Positions 9,106 through 19,568 of a DNA stretch of 64,000 nt are shown piece after piece (position 1 is the stretch's first letter; each line of letters opens with the position of its first letter). The notes below the pieces were generated by a model. The model was not told the DNA's origin and did not search any database. It saw nothing but the letters and a program-made list of their open reading frames with translations. This DNA comes from Nemertoderma westbladi (taxonomy: Eukaryota; Xenacoelomorpha; Nemertodermatida; Nemertodermatidae): assembly GCA_032718475.1 (NCBI GenBank), contig JAUCBJ010001762.1, positions 43,876-107,875 of the forward strand, in the 5' to 3' direction. A program made the translations under genes and the position numbers.

Positions 9106-10077
9106 ATGGGCCAACTCATGGGGCTCGTCTGCCACAAGCCGATGGACTGAGGTAAATACAGAGAGGAGTACGGAGTGGAGCTGGCGAACTCGCTGAAGTG
9201 GGGAGCGAGGCCAGGGAAACAGGAGGTGTATCAGTTCTGGAGAGGAGCGATAAAGATATATCAGAAGCGATATATCCTACAGGAGGATTGGATAATGATA
9301 GGTTTGTAAAACCTATTCATGGCCGTGGTTATCGGAAGAGAGCCAACGGCGTTTCTGCTGTCAGGATCACCCCTGGACTACAGAAGAGCCTTCAAGGTGG
9401 CCTTCGAAGGTCTGGCAGACCACCCGGGGCTAAAGGGTGAGTCGGTATACTACAACTGCCAGCATCTAGTAGACAGGGAGGTGGATACACCATATCAGAG
9501 ATGGGAGAAGCTGGAGGCGGATAGTCTAGAGGAGAAGCAACTGGAAGTAGTCGCCAGACAAGAAAGGAGGGAGGCAGACGAAAGAGAGGCGGAAGCTAGA
9601 GGAGAGGACTACGGGTTCGAGGCCCAGAATTTGGACGAGTTATGGTGGGGATCAGGGAGCTCGGGCGAGTTTCTGGTGGAGGAGCTAGGATGGACGGAAG
9701 AATCGCCGAAACAGTCGACATCAGGATTGCAAGAGATGCCCATGCCAGTGGGCTCTGAGAGCGATTTCGTAAGGAAGAGACCGAGAGAACTGGAAGGATG
9801 GAAAGTTACGGGCAAGAGCCAAGGTGGGAAGGGACACAGTGGGTCTGCCGGGATACCGGGTTTGGATCCACTCCCAGCGGGGGATGATGATGACGACGAG
9901 TTTGGGGAGATGCCGCCCATCGAGAGGATCGGCCACTCAGACAAGGACTGGGTTGGAGGGAGAGTGGTTACGGCCAGCGGGGCGAGGGCCTTCTGGGATA
10001 AACCCGGCAAGCGAACCTGGGTGCACGAGGAGCCGGCGATGGATTTTGCGGGGAGCACCATCAGGTCGGGCAAGTAA
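9106..10077 (+). pseudogene. Gag-like accessory frame downstream of pol, N-terminal part
   Basis: An ATG at 9106 starts MGQLMGLVCHKPMD, with Gly2 as in N-myristoylated proteins. The same frame runs to a TAA at 10075-10077, interrupted by TGA 9148-9150 and TAA 9307-9309; both look like point mutations because coding continues on either side (KYREEYGVELANSLKW before, LFMAVVIGREPTAFLL after). The middle is a highly charged, probably helical stretch (EEKQLEVVARQERREADERE), then an acidic low-complexity stretch with five Asp in a row. It lies within the BEL-1 interval, after integrase and before the 3' LTR, where BEL/Pao elements usually have no gene. Function unknown; a matrix/capsid-like or membrane-targeted role is inference. 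Confidence 0.6.
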
Positions 10078-10956
10078 CCGGGAACGGCACCACGGGTAGT
10101 GTTTGGAGAGACAATGCCGAGGCGAGACAAGGACGTAGACATGGACAGGGATGTTAACATCCAGAAGTTTGCTTACCAACGGCTCCATAGACCTAGGAGA
10201 CCGCTTGGGGCAAAAGACGACTTGGGGCGGGATGTGTTGATACACGGCTGCAATTACTGTGGGAGGCTTACTCACCAGGAAAAGAGCTGTTTGTATCGAT
10301 TCGAGAAGGGGACAAGTTGCCTCTACTGCCGCGAGTCGAGTCATAGGATGGGGGCGTGTCCGAGGTTGCACAACCGGTGCTCTAAGTGTAACTTTCGAGG
10401 GCACTACGGACACCAGTGCGACTGGATGGACGACGAGGAGAAGTTTAAGATCTTCGAGGAGTGGGCTGACGTCTGCGTTATGACGCGACAGAGAATGAAG
10501 GCCCAGGAGTTCCGGTGGGGTTTCTTCAATATCAATCAGGAGGCCCATCTGGAAATTATTAAGTGGAGACTTCCGTTTACATACCAAGAAGTAGCGATGG
10601 CAGCACCGTATGGCGGGGTCATCTATACGCAGCGGTATTTGGATAGATGGGCACCGGAGAACAGAAGAGAGTTTAGAGATTTCCGGGCGGAGCATGTGCC
10701 GCGAACCATGAAGATGATCTTGTGGGACGCTACTAGGGGGAAGCAGGATGGGCATTCGGAAGGGCCACCTGCGAAGCATTACCGGGAGCTAATAACACCA
10801 GCGCCCAAAGAATCGACCATGGGAATTAGTAAGGCGGTAACGGCGAGAATGAGGAGTCTCAAAGAAGATAAGCCAGAGGGAAGGAAGCGACCCAGACAGG
10901 ATGACAATAGAGGGAAGGAACTGAGATGGTTCCCGAAGACGGGAGGAGCGAACTAA
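10078..10956 (+). CDS. Zinc-knuckle protein, same frame as the Gag-like accessory ORF
   Basis: This is in the same reading frame as 9106-10077, separated only by the TAA at 10075; the first ATG is at 10114 (MPRRDKDVDMDRDV). Three CCHC knuckles of spacing C-x2-C-x4-H-x4-C follow each other: CNYCGRLTHQEKSC, CLYCRESSHRMGAC and CSKCNFRGHYGHQC. They precede ~190 residues that include FTYQEVAMAAPYGGV and a basic end (EGRKRPRQDD). CCHC knuckles bind single-stranded nucleic acid as in retroviral nucleocapsid. With the upstream frame, the whole would be a ~616-residue protein with an MGQ start and C-terminal knuckles, which is Gag architecture. It stops at TAA 10954-10956. Not a known BEL protein as far as I can tell. 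Confidence 0.65.
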   Translation, partial: PGTAPRVVFGETMPRRDKDVDMDRDVNIQKFAYQRLHRPRRPLGAKDDLGRDVLIHGCNYCGRLTHQEKSCLYRFEKGTSCLYCRESSHRMGACPRLHNRCSKCNFRGHYGHQCDWMDDEEKFKIFEEWADVCVMTRQRMKAQEFRWGFFNINQEAHLEIIKWRLPFTYQEVAMAAPYGGVIYTQRYLDRWAPENRREFRDFRAEHVPRTMKMILWDATRGKQDGHSEGPPAKHYRELITPAPKESTMGISKAVTARMRSLKEDKPEGRKRPRQDDNRGKELRWFPKTGGAN

Positions 10957-11681
10957 GACTCGGAGGGGGAAATGTGGGGATGCCTGGAAGGCATCACATG
11001 TGAGGTAATACAAACTCCTACGTGCAAATTTAATAAAGTGCAATTAGTATGTACGTATGTAATAATCATAGAATATAATTAGAATCAATATAATCAAAGT
11101 AAGTACTATAGTCATGTAACCTTTTCCAACTAGTTACTGGGACTGGGGACCAATTGACTATACTAGGAGCACGGGACAGTAGACGAATCACTCTTTCTGA
11201 GTGCGATGGCACAAAAGGGGAGGCTGAGGCTCGTCAGGAGTAAGTGGAGTAAAATAAGTGTGGGTTGAGTAAAGGAACATGGGGGAGGAACGGAGAGGAG
11301 GTGTTGACTTGCGCAGAATGTAGACGGGTGCAATTCAAAATGTGGGGAGCGGGCAGTAAGAGAGAGAGTGAGGGACGATAGGGTCCATAGGATATAGAGC
11401 AAAGTGAAGTTAGAGTGAGTTCAGAGTGAGGTGATATAAAATTCTGTGAAAGGAGTCCACAATTGTCTCGAACAGAGACGTCAGATGTCTTGGTGCAACT
11501 TAGGTTGCGATTGCACCAATAATGGGTAGCAATATCATACCCAGAGGGAGCGGCCTGGAAAGCCGACTCCGAGAAAAGAACTCCGCCCCACACCCGATAG
11601 TAGATCGGCTTCCAGCGGAATTGAAGCGCACTTGAGGTTGATGCTATCTTCTCACTGGGAAGATAGCATGGGGGGGGGGAG
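10957..11681 (+). promoter_or_regulatory. BEL-1 3' UTR, pre-PPT hairpin and polypurine tract
   Basis: Noncoding. It begins with a small hairpin (GATGCC-TGGAA-GGCATC near 10980). The CCACAATTGTCTC to GATCGG block shared with 5930-6090 lies at 11450-11620. At 11641-11669 ATGCTATCTTC and GAAGATAGCAT form a perfect 11-bp stem with a 7-base loop, directly followed by GGGGGGGGGGAG (polypurine tract) and the LTR start TGTAAGCGG. The minus copy at 40.34-40.38 kb has the same hairpin-PPT-LTR order. The PPT primes plus-strand cDNA synthesis. Confidence 0.75.
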
Positions 11682-12328
11682 TGTAAGCGGATTCAATTCC
11701 ACCTCATTACCCACCAGAAAATGGGATAGTGGCATTTTCAGCAATATATTGGAGATACGAGATTAACAATATTAATCTCGTATCACAACCAACATTTGGG
11801 GGGGGGGGGGGGGGGGGGGCAACACAAGCCCCGAAGCCACACACAAAGGAAGGTTAGAGGTCAAACCACCTCAGAGGGAACACAGCTAGTAGAGGCTAGC
11901 AGCAGAGGGGAAACACTCCCAGAGAGTGCAAGGGTGACAAGTAGCATATTAGCCAATAAGGGGGAGGAAAGCACGTGATAGGGCACAGGAGAGCATCCAT
12001 TAGGTAACAGGCCAAAGTAGAGTAGGAGGTGAAGCAATATTGGTATATCAATCATATATTGTGTCAGATTTGGATTGCTAAGTCAGTTAGTTAGCTACTC
12101 AGTTTTAGTGCAGACCGGTAACAATTGTTCACCGTCATCGTCATTGGCTGTCATCATATACTATTACCGGTATCGATCATATACTATTATCTCTGTCATA
12201 TATTATTGCGCTATTATATATTATAACATCAAGAAACAACATCAAACTCTGATCGCTTTTCTCCAACCGCCTCGGCCAAGCTATCAGTACCATCTCAAAG
12301 CCTACGGTGACGCGTATAACAATCTACC
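11682..12328 (+). mobile_element. BEL-1 LTR (right copy, 3' LTR)
   Basis: About 647 bp, TGTAAGCGG...CAATCTACC, nearly identical to 2750-3380. It has a ~20-G run near 11800 (11 G in the left copy) and a few extra bases (CGTCATTGG). No matching target-site duplication is evident: CCACT lies left of the left LTR and AGGTG right of this one. Either the pair is not one simple insertion or the flanks have changed. Confidence 0.75.
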
Positions 12329-12420
12329 AGGTGCTGATGCTACTTAATGAGATTAGTGGTATGCAGAACCAATCACAAGCCTCATCTAACTAACTAAGCC
12401 AATTACAGATTAGCTAAAGC

Positions 12421-12930
12421 CTGGTTCACAATTGAGACATAAGAGATAAAAGTGAGAAGAGGTAACCGATAAGAGATAACCGATAGGAGATAAGCTATAA
12501 GCCAGGAGTTAAGAGATAAGAGATAAGCTTTTGGCGATAAGTGCTTAGTGCTAATCTCTGATCGTTTTATCAGAAAATTGCCCTAAGTTACTGTATTGGA
12601 AAATCACCAATCAATATGTATTGCCTTGTGGAAGATATTATCAACAGTCTACATACTGTACAGTATATCTACCTTCTGAGTCTACCTTCTGATATCATTG
12701 AAAACTCTGAGAATTAATTTGAAAACTGTGGACGCGTTTTATAATTATAATATGTTTTTCATTCATTTGCATTCTTTTGGTAGTCCTTATCACCTATGGC
12801 AAAACTTGGAAACTTTTCAAAGTCCTAATCACAAGCGATAAGACCCTTATCTCCTATCGCTTATCTCTTATCACCAGTTGTGAATGCCTCGCTCTTATCG
12901 CTTATCTCTTATCGCCGATGTGACAGGATC
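12421..12930. mobile_element. Non-autonomous DNA element with inverted GATAAGAGATAA subterminal repeats
   Basis: The left side has GGTTCACAATTG followed by repeated AAGAGATAA / CGATAAGAGATAACCGATAG. The right side has the reverse complement (CTTATCTCCTATCGCTTATC, then CCAGTTGTGAATGCC). Central ~240 bp is unrelated AT-rich DNA. Clustered short repeats near opposite ends resemble subterminal transposase-binding sites of hAT-like MITEs. Exact ends and target duplication are unclear. A related end (CGATTGTGAACGC...TTTTATCGC) occurs at 13388-13430. Confidence 0.5.
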
Positions 12931-12934
12931 CGAG

Positions 12935-13310
12935 TGGCGATGGATGCCGACCGGGTAAATCTCTTGTGTTTCCTACGCATCACCACGTTTATGGTGACTA
13001 TGAAGGCTGTAGGCCGGTAAAATAAGAGTTCTTGGTTTATCGTTGTTAATAATAGCTGATAAATATATAAGTACCGGTAGACAGATTACAGCACAATGAA
13101 TAGGTAATACAGACGATGGTGAAAACCAACCGATATCCACAGTAATTAATAGCCTACTGAACATAATTGATATTGACCAACAGATATATGGAAATTATGG
13201 GGAAACTTATTACACCCTTTGCCCTGTGTTAGCCTCTCCCATGAGATGTATTGTTAAACCATCTCCCGGCTAACATTGCTTCACCTCATATTTATCCGGT
13301 ATTATATTGC
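12935..13310 (-). mobile_element. BEL-type LTR remnant with leader, minus strand
   Basis: On the minus strand it reads ...CACCATCGTCTGT...ACCGGTACTTA...GGTGATGCGTAGG, then ACCCGGTCGGCATCC. This matches the LTR end plus leader seen after the LTRs at 3380, 6408 and 39810. No internal genes follow, so it looks like a solo LTR or truncated end of another subfamily. Confidence 0.5.
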
Positions 13311-14100
13311 ACACCTGAGTGATTCATAAATCACCATGTTCCCCATTCTATAGGTAGGTGGCGTGCAGTGGTATGGATCCGCGTACAGCCGATTGTGAAC
13401 GCTTTTGCTTATTGCTTTTCTTTTATCGCACACAGCCTGGGGGGGGGGGGGGGGGGGGGATTCGGCCCAGACCTGATTTCTCAGCCATTTGTTAATGAAA
13501 TTTCTTAACAATATATCTAGTGGTATATTTTAACACATTCTTGAAAAAAAATCTAAAATTTTTTTTGGAAGTGCCACATATATGAAAAATAGTGGTTTTG
13601 TGCAATGAAAAAATTTAATTGCAGATAATGTGACATATGTAACCTATTTCAAAGTATTGCATGTATATTTGTGGTGGCGTAATCAATGGTAATGAAATTG
13701 AGTTCATACAAGTAATGGGCAATTACACCATTGATGTAACACTTACGTCGAAAATAAACAGTCCTCTATCTCATCAGGATAATTTTGGTATCAAAATGAC
13801 GAAAAAGAATGAAATTTTTAATAACTTGACGGATTTTTAATATTTTTGAGGATAACAACTGGTTTTTCATTATTCAATATGAAGAATTTGTTTTACGTAT
13901 ATTATTCAAATTTGTTCAAATTAATCCATGTCATTTTTGACATAATCTTACTACCATTGAAATTGTCTGACTAAGACAGGTAATTACACCAACCGAAAAT
14001 TCAACATTTATTAGAAGCTATTGATGATAAAAATTTGAATATTGACAGCGTAGCATTGTGTATTCAAAATTTCAAAAAATTTTTAGATTTATGACCTACA
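13311..14100. other. AT-rich intergenic DNA with an 18-G run
   Basis: No gene seen. A run of about 19 G lies near 13440-13459. A partial inverted repeat (TCAATGGTAAT ... ATTACACCATTGA) lies around 13690-13735. The rest is AT-rich unique-looking sequence. Confidence 0.6.
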
Positions 14101-14479
14101 TAATTATGTGAGTCTGTAACGAAAAGTACTTAAAGTTTTAATTTGGAGTACACCCCGCATGTATATTGCACTGACAATCATTTTCCTTTGGGTTTACAAC
14201 CAATCAAAACCATCCATTAGGTCTCTCTGTTTTGTAGCTGAAACGTTTAAGAACAGCGTTACGTACGGACTCACAAATTTTTCGTTACGGACTCACCACG
14301 CGGTAGGTTAGGTAAGAATCATTTTGCTTTGTATACGTTATTCACTTCACTATGTAAACTGAAAATTATTCATTGCGCCCGTTTAATCCTGCCTGGTACG
14401 TTACTCATATTTCTGGTGCCGAAAGGGCCAAACGGCATATATCACGGATGACAGAAATTACTGACCAAGATGGTATAGT

Positions 14480-14710
14480 ATGATACCCTCGAAGTTCGCC
14501 AAGATTCATGAAATGAGTGAGCGAATGATGGATTGTGATAAAAAAAAAATCGTCCGTTACGCCAGGGATTACGCACAAAGTCTCAATAATTATTTCAAGT
14601 GCGGTCCCCCCAGACCTATATTCCCCAGAGGAAACTCCAGTACTCATTTAACTACCATTTACGGAAGCAAGAGTTGCGCCCTGGCTAGTAAGTCTCTTTA
14701 TTGTCTTTAA
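14480..14710 (+). other. Unrecognised short ORF, possible exon
   Basis: An open frame of 76 codons starts MIPSKFAKIHEMSERMMDC and includes DYAQSLNNYFKCGPPRPIF. Composition is ordinary for protein, and CTAGTAAGTCT near 14687 would fit a splice donor. I recognise no family, see no clear acceptor, and the frame closes just upstream of the ATG. It may be chance or a relic exon. Confidence 0.2.
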
Positions 14711-14737
14711 AGTATTCGTGCCGAAACGAAAACTACC

Positions 14738-14822
14738 CTAGCCCCCATGACGTGATCGAACCCACGATCTAAGGAGAGATGTGATTTCAATGTCACCAAT
14801 TTAACCAAATACGCCAGGGTGG
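14738..14822 (-). other. tRNA-derived sequence (SINE head or tRNA pseudogene)
   Basis: On the minus strand, TTTGGTTAAATTGGTGAC resembles a Pol III A box/D-arm and GGGTTCGATCACG resembles a B box. CGTG/CACG gives a T-stem around GGTTCGAT. The acceptor stem pairs only partly, so it is not called as a functional tRNA. Confidence 0.45.
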
Positions 14823-15612
14823 AATAACTTAAAGTACAGTGATAGAAGTGATCGTAAATCATAAATACAACGAAATACTGTTTACAATTTATTTTCCAGT
14901 ATTAAAAATTTTCCGTGAACGTGGTATTTATGTTGTTAAAGAACTAGAAATTGGTCATTTTAACAAATTATGGTCATCTATACACACACCAAATATGCCT
15001 ACTCAATCTCATAGATAGATATGATGTACCTTATAACTTCATGAACACTACTTAAAAGAGATATCTAATAGTGTTTCTTAAGGTACATTGTGAAAGGTAT
15101 GTATATAAGTAATAAAGATATTTATTGAATAAACACTATAAACATTTCATTGGTCGTTGCTCTTTTTTTCTAAACAATATAACGAGTACATAACGATTTC
15201 AAGTGTGATTCCGTAACATTTTTTTCTGTGAGTCCGTAATGAACAATTTCTCTATAAATGAGGTTTACCACCATATGTTTCTGCTATTAACTTACAAATT
15301 TACAAAATTTAATGTATCTACCTCGCATTGTGAAAGTTATAACGTATGGCGTTAAACATTTCAAGAGAATTTGTCAAAATAAAATTGGGTAATTTTTCTT
15401 CGTCCATTTGCATGTGAGTCCGTAACGGGCACTATATTTACAATATCCTATGAATCAAATGAGATACAACTCTTTTTTATAAGTCAAAGTAAAGATGTAC
15501 CATTTATCCATCAGCCACCATAGGTGAATGTTATTTATATTGTAAAGTTATTAATTAAATGTGCCAATTAATTTCGAAAATTGCGTTTGAATGTGAGTCT
15601 GTAACGATGGAA

Positions 15613-16185
15613 TTGCCCTAATGCAACTACTACCATTTTTCATGCGGCCACCAAAAGTGAGTGCAGCATGAAAGTTTCAAAATTATTTGATTCGAAATAT
15701 TCATTTTATGTAAATTATAATATAGTAATTACTAGAGAGGGGGGGGGGGGGGGGGGGGACTGAAGACATATCCCATCTCGGATAAATATAAATTTGGGGC
15801 ATAATAAAATGACTTATTCTAAGCAGGGTCGATAATAAAGGGAATGAAGGGTCAGCAGGGTTGGAACGCCAATGAAACAATTATTGCTGATGCTGACAAT
15901 AATTTGGTATAGGTTTTCTTGTTTGCAGGATATATTATTGATGGAGCAGCAAGCTACAACTTCTAATTTGATTTGTTACCTGTCACATTATATACATTGA
16001 TATGCCCAGTGTTTGTCTGTGGAGACTGTAGTAGACTTTCTACTATAACTAATATAATATATTATCTCCTCCCTATCTTTGAAAATATTTATATAAAAGG
16101 CATTTTGCGTTTACTCGGATGAACTCCATTTTATTACCATTGCATTCACAATCACAGAAAACCTATAAATCACAGGAATATAGAT
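15613..16185. other. AT-rich flank of BEL-2 with G-run and a satellite unit
   Basis: No gene. A run of about 19 G is near 15740. The last ~80 bp (CCATTGCATTCACAATCACA, then GAAAACCTATAAATCACAGG) match the DNA on the other side of BEL-2 at 31400-31460, so BEL-2 sits inside a tandem-repeat remnant. Confidence 0.6.
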
Positions 16186-17934
16186 CATATTGTGCGAAGA
16201 GACGTACCTGATATCCTACAATATCCTACTGTAAAGTTTGTGAATCAAAACATAATCCGACCTTCTCACCAAAACAGTAAACTCTAAGTAAGCGAATCTA
16301 TTGCAGTATCGGTCTCTTATAACCGGTGAGGCAGAAGACAGTCTATGAACGGACAAACTTCGATAAAACAAAATCCCGCGCAGCGAATCCTAAAATCGGG
16401 CTGACTCACTGACGGACTAAGGGCGCTCGTATACTTTGCCGCGGTGTGATTTATATGGGGTGGGTGAGGGTTGCTAGCTAAATGTCTAACTAGCGGGCAA
16501 AGTACAGTATGGACAAAAATTATTTTATATATTTTGAGGTGTAAATAATTCCTAACGCGTGTGTGTCTTGATTCTAACAGTCAAAATCAGTTTTAGATCC
16601 TTCATATATATAATTACTGGGTCCGGTGTACATTTTACAAATATTCTAATTTTGTAGCTTGTAGGTCCAATACTCACGAATGATAAGGCTCCTTCTCCTT
16701 TTGTGTATTTCCAGGACTCAAATTCAGGCATAAGGTTAATACTATGCCCAGAATTCGGCAATTTAATTTACCAGGTCCCTAATACTAAGAAGAAATGTGT
16801 TAGTTTACTACAGTAGGCGTACAGTTATAAATAGCTAGCCTGGCGTTCTATCTAGAATTTTGGTTGCCTAGGTGGGCACGGCAACTCCCTATCAGAATGT
16901 CAGCGGGGACACGGTAGATGTTAGTATCCCTAATAGCCTCAATTTATATGCGCCTAGCAGTAAACTGCCCTACCGCCTGAACGGTACAATCCCAATTCAG
17001 GTAAAAACACAGTAACCCTTCCTGGCCTACAAGTTCTAACGCAAATGGACACCGTTGTACTACAAACAAGCCACCGACGCACCTATACCTGGCAAATGAG
17101 TTAGGCGTACAGCTTGCTGCACCCTACTAATGGGTATGCCTTGTACTGGTGTGCCTGTGTCCTATCTGTGTACTAGTATCTCTCTGCCTGATCTCCTCCT
17201 CCCCCCGTAGGAATATGAAGGTCTACTGCGGGTTTTTCTGAATTAAGACGGTACAGTCCCTAAATGTAATTTTAGCGCACAGCGTGTCAGTACCTCTACC
17301 TTCGATCTTAGGTCTTACACTTAGGTAACGAGGCATCGAACGCTGTCTAACCTTTCAGGCGATGGGCGAATAACTAAGAATGGGTATTGCGGGTTGTCTC
17401 CTTCTACATTCCTCCGATGTTCCCGTCTATTGCTGCGGTCCGCTGTCTAGCCTGCCATCTGTCGCTCAGTTGTGTTCACCATGGTGAAACATAGTAAAAG
17501 CAGATGTAACAAATACTTTCTAACTTTATTACAAATAAACGATAACTAATATACAATAAATCGAATGTAACAAGTGAATGAAGATAGAAGTTTAACAAGA
17601 TTAGAAGTAACAAGTGTAACTAAATGAGATAATCTGAAGAAGTGATAACTAATGAACAAATCGCACCTTTTAGTGCTGCTAACAATCTAGATAAATCTCG
17701 ATTGTTCTATGAGTTCTACTAGTTTTTTAAAGATAATCATTGGTCCAGCAAACACGTATCTTGCACGACATTGGTTACTATCTAATAACTGCAATCGCAT
17801 TGGTTAATCTACCTTAAGCAGATACAATTAAATCGTAGCGGTTAATTCAAATGAGTTGAAACTTAGCACAAAAAATAATTCACACTTGCTAGGATTCGAA
17901 CTCGATACCTACTACACGATTTTCTAATGCTTAA

Positions 17935-19416
17935 CCCTATTAGTACCGGGCTATAAAATGTTGTACAAATACCGGGGAGGGGTCATATTGACCCCCCCCC
18001 TCTAAAATCTACAAATATTTACGAAAACGGCTGATTTTTTGTTTGTGCGTAGGTATCACTTGTCTGGATCCGACCGAAAAAAAAAATTTTCGAAAAAATG
18101 TACTGGGGTGGTTATATTGCAGCACCAAAATTACAAGTAGTGCACAATTTTCACAAAATTTGAAAGTTACATTTTCGGCTAATTATTTTTTAATACAGGT
18201 TTTCTGGGGTGCAAAATACATTGCAAAATATTAAAAAATGATATGATTACTATAAATGGATGTTTAGTCCTCTCTGCGTAGGAAAAAAAATGAAAAAAAC
18301 AAGTAACCAGCACTTTTCAGTTAGAACACAAAATTTTTAATTCACTTATACGATGCTATAAATTCACATTTTCAGGTTTTCGAGGGCGCTGATTCTAATG
18401 GAATACATTTCTAATATGCCAGATCATTGCTACTTGTATTTTTCGGCGTAATTTGGCAAATTTTGGTGCTAGCACCAAATTTCGTACCCATCACCAAAAA
18501 GTACAAGTTTGCGATGTCCAGTGCTGTTTTTATTGATTCCATCGGATTCAGGACCCTCATAAACCCGTATAACGCAAGAAACAAGGTGATACTATCTACT
18601 TATTAATTTGCATATTTTCCAAAATTTGGTGCTGGCACAACAATTTTCAACCACCGGCGAAAAATACAAGTTTGAGAACTCTTATGAAATTTTTACTGAT
18701 TCCATTGAATTCAGAACCATCACAAACCCGTATAACGCAAGAAACAAGGTGACACAATCAATTGATATATTTGATGGTTTTCAAAATGTGGTGCTAGCAC
18801 CACATTTTGCACCCACATCCGAAAAATACAAGTTTGAGATGTCTAGTTCGATAATTGTATTTTCCATTGAATTCAGAACAGCCATAAACCTCTAAAACGC
18901 AAGAAATAAATTGTCACAAGCAATTTTATCTATTGAACAGATTTTCAAAATTTCGTGCTAGCACCAAAATTTGCACACAGCACCGAAAAATACAAGTTTG
19001 ATACGCTTGGTGCAACTCGTATATATTTCATCGAATCCAGAAACCCAAAAAACCCCAATTGCGTAAAAAACAAGTTTCAAACGATCAATTTACAAAATTG
19101 ACTTATTTCAAAATTTGGTGCTGGCACCAAAATTTGGCACCCACCGAAAAAAACAAGTTTGAAATTTCAAAATCAATTTATATGAATTCCATCAAATTTC
19201 TAACACCAAAAAACCGGTGTAAATCAAAAATAGAGATGTTACAATTAATATTTAATGAAATGTAATTTTCAAAAAACGTCTCAAAAAAAGTGCCAAAAGT
19301 AGGGTTAAAAAATGGTACTATAAAATTTCAGATATTCAACTGTGTTAGTTTCAGAATTATAATAAAAAAACCACGGGAGGGGTCATATTGACCCCCCCCC
19401 CCCGGGATTAATAGGG
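17935..19416. mobile_element. piggyBac-type MITE, 1482 bp, TTAA target duplication
   Basis: TTAA at 17931-17934 and 19417-19420 flank termini CCCTATTAGTACCGGG (left) and, inverted on the right, CCCTATTAATCCCGGG (14 of 16 match). Just inside both ends lies the palindrome GGGGTCATATTGACCCC. The uninterrupted site is preserved in the other LTR at about 31170 (GCTTAACCGACTG), which proves the insertion and its 4-bp duplication. No transposase is encoded; the interior is tandem repeats. TTAA plus CCC-starting termini point to piggyBac-type transposition. Confidence 0.9.
18440..19300. repeat. ~163-bp tandem repeats with palindromic core TGGTGCTAGCACCA
   Basis: Five diverged units start near 18462, 18622, 18782, 18946 and 19108 (spacing 160-164). 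Each has AAATTTGGTGCTAGCACCAA, then CCGAAAAATACAAGTTTGA, then CCATTGAATTCAGAAC and AACGCAAGAAACAAG. The core TGGTGCTAGCACCA is a perfect 14-bp palindrome in the better copies. Related units flank BEL-2 outside the MITE (16110-16185, 31330-31560). Small ORFs here (for example 18608-18895) are repeat translations. Confidence 0.8.
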
Positions 19417-19568
19417 TTAACCGACTGAGCTACTGAACCACTTGAATGATCGTTGTACAAATAGCTATAGTAAATGCAAATGAGGACTTAATGTAATCTT
19501 TATAGCAAATTAATTCGAACAAAATAAAATTTTGAAAATCCACGGCTTTATGAGGATATAATTCTATA

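Larger units (their letters stand above)
14105..15612. repeat. Decayed repeat region carrying GTGAGTCYGTAAC boxes
   Basis: Six occurrences of GTGAGTC(C/T)GTAA(C/T), allowing small changes, lie near 14109, 14262 (inverted), 14283 (inverted), 15225, 15415 and 15595. The last three are ~180-190 bp apart and the DNA between them shares blocks (CCACCA, GTGAA, GAAAGTT), suggesting old tandem units of ~185 bp. The stretch also contains a short uncertain ORF (14480-14710) and a tRNA-like piece. Confidence 0.5.
16191..19568 (-). mobile_element. BEL-2 3' LTR (contains nested MITE 17935-19416)
   Basis: Without the nested element it is ~1892 bp and matches 29426-31327 nearly base for base. It lacks a 10-bp segment (TATAGCAAAT) present in the other copy. 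A 69-codon minus-strand ORF at 16552-16761 is conserved in both LTRs, but LTR identity alone explains that. The inner boundary has no strong polypurine tract (minus: CATGGAACGG before TATAGA). Confidence 0.85.

Noticed and set aside
11682-12328. A simple intact BEL-1 insertion from 2750 to 12328 with target duplication
   Set aside because: No matching duplication is visible, and the interior contains a diverged LTR remnant and non-colinear parts, so the interval is rearranged or composite.
14738-14822. Functional tRNA gene
   Set aside because: T-arm and boxes are good but the acceptor stem does not pair properly.
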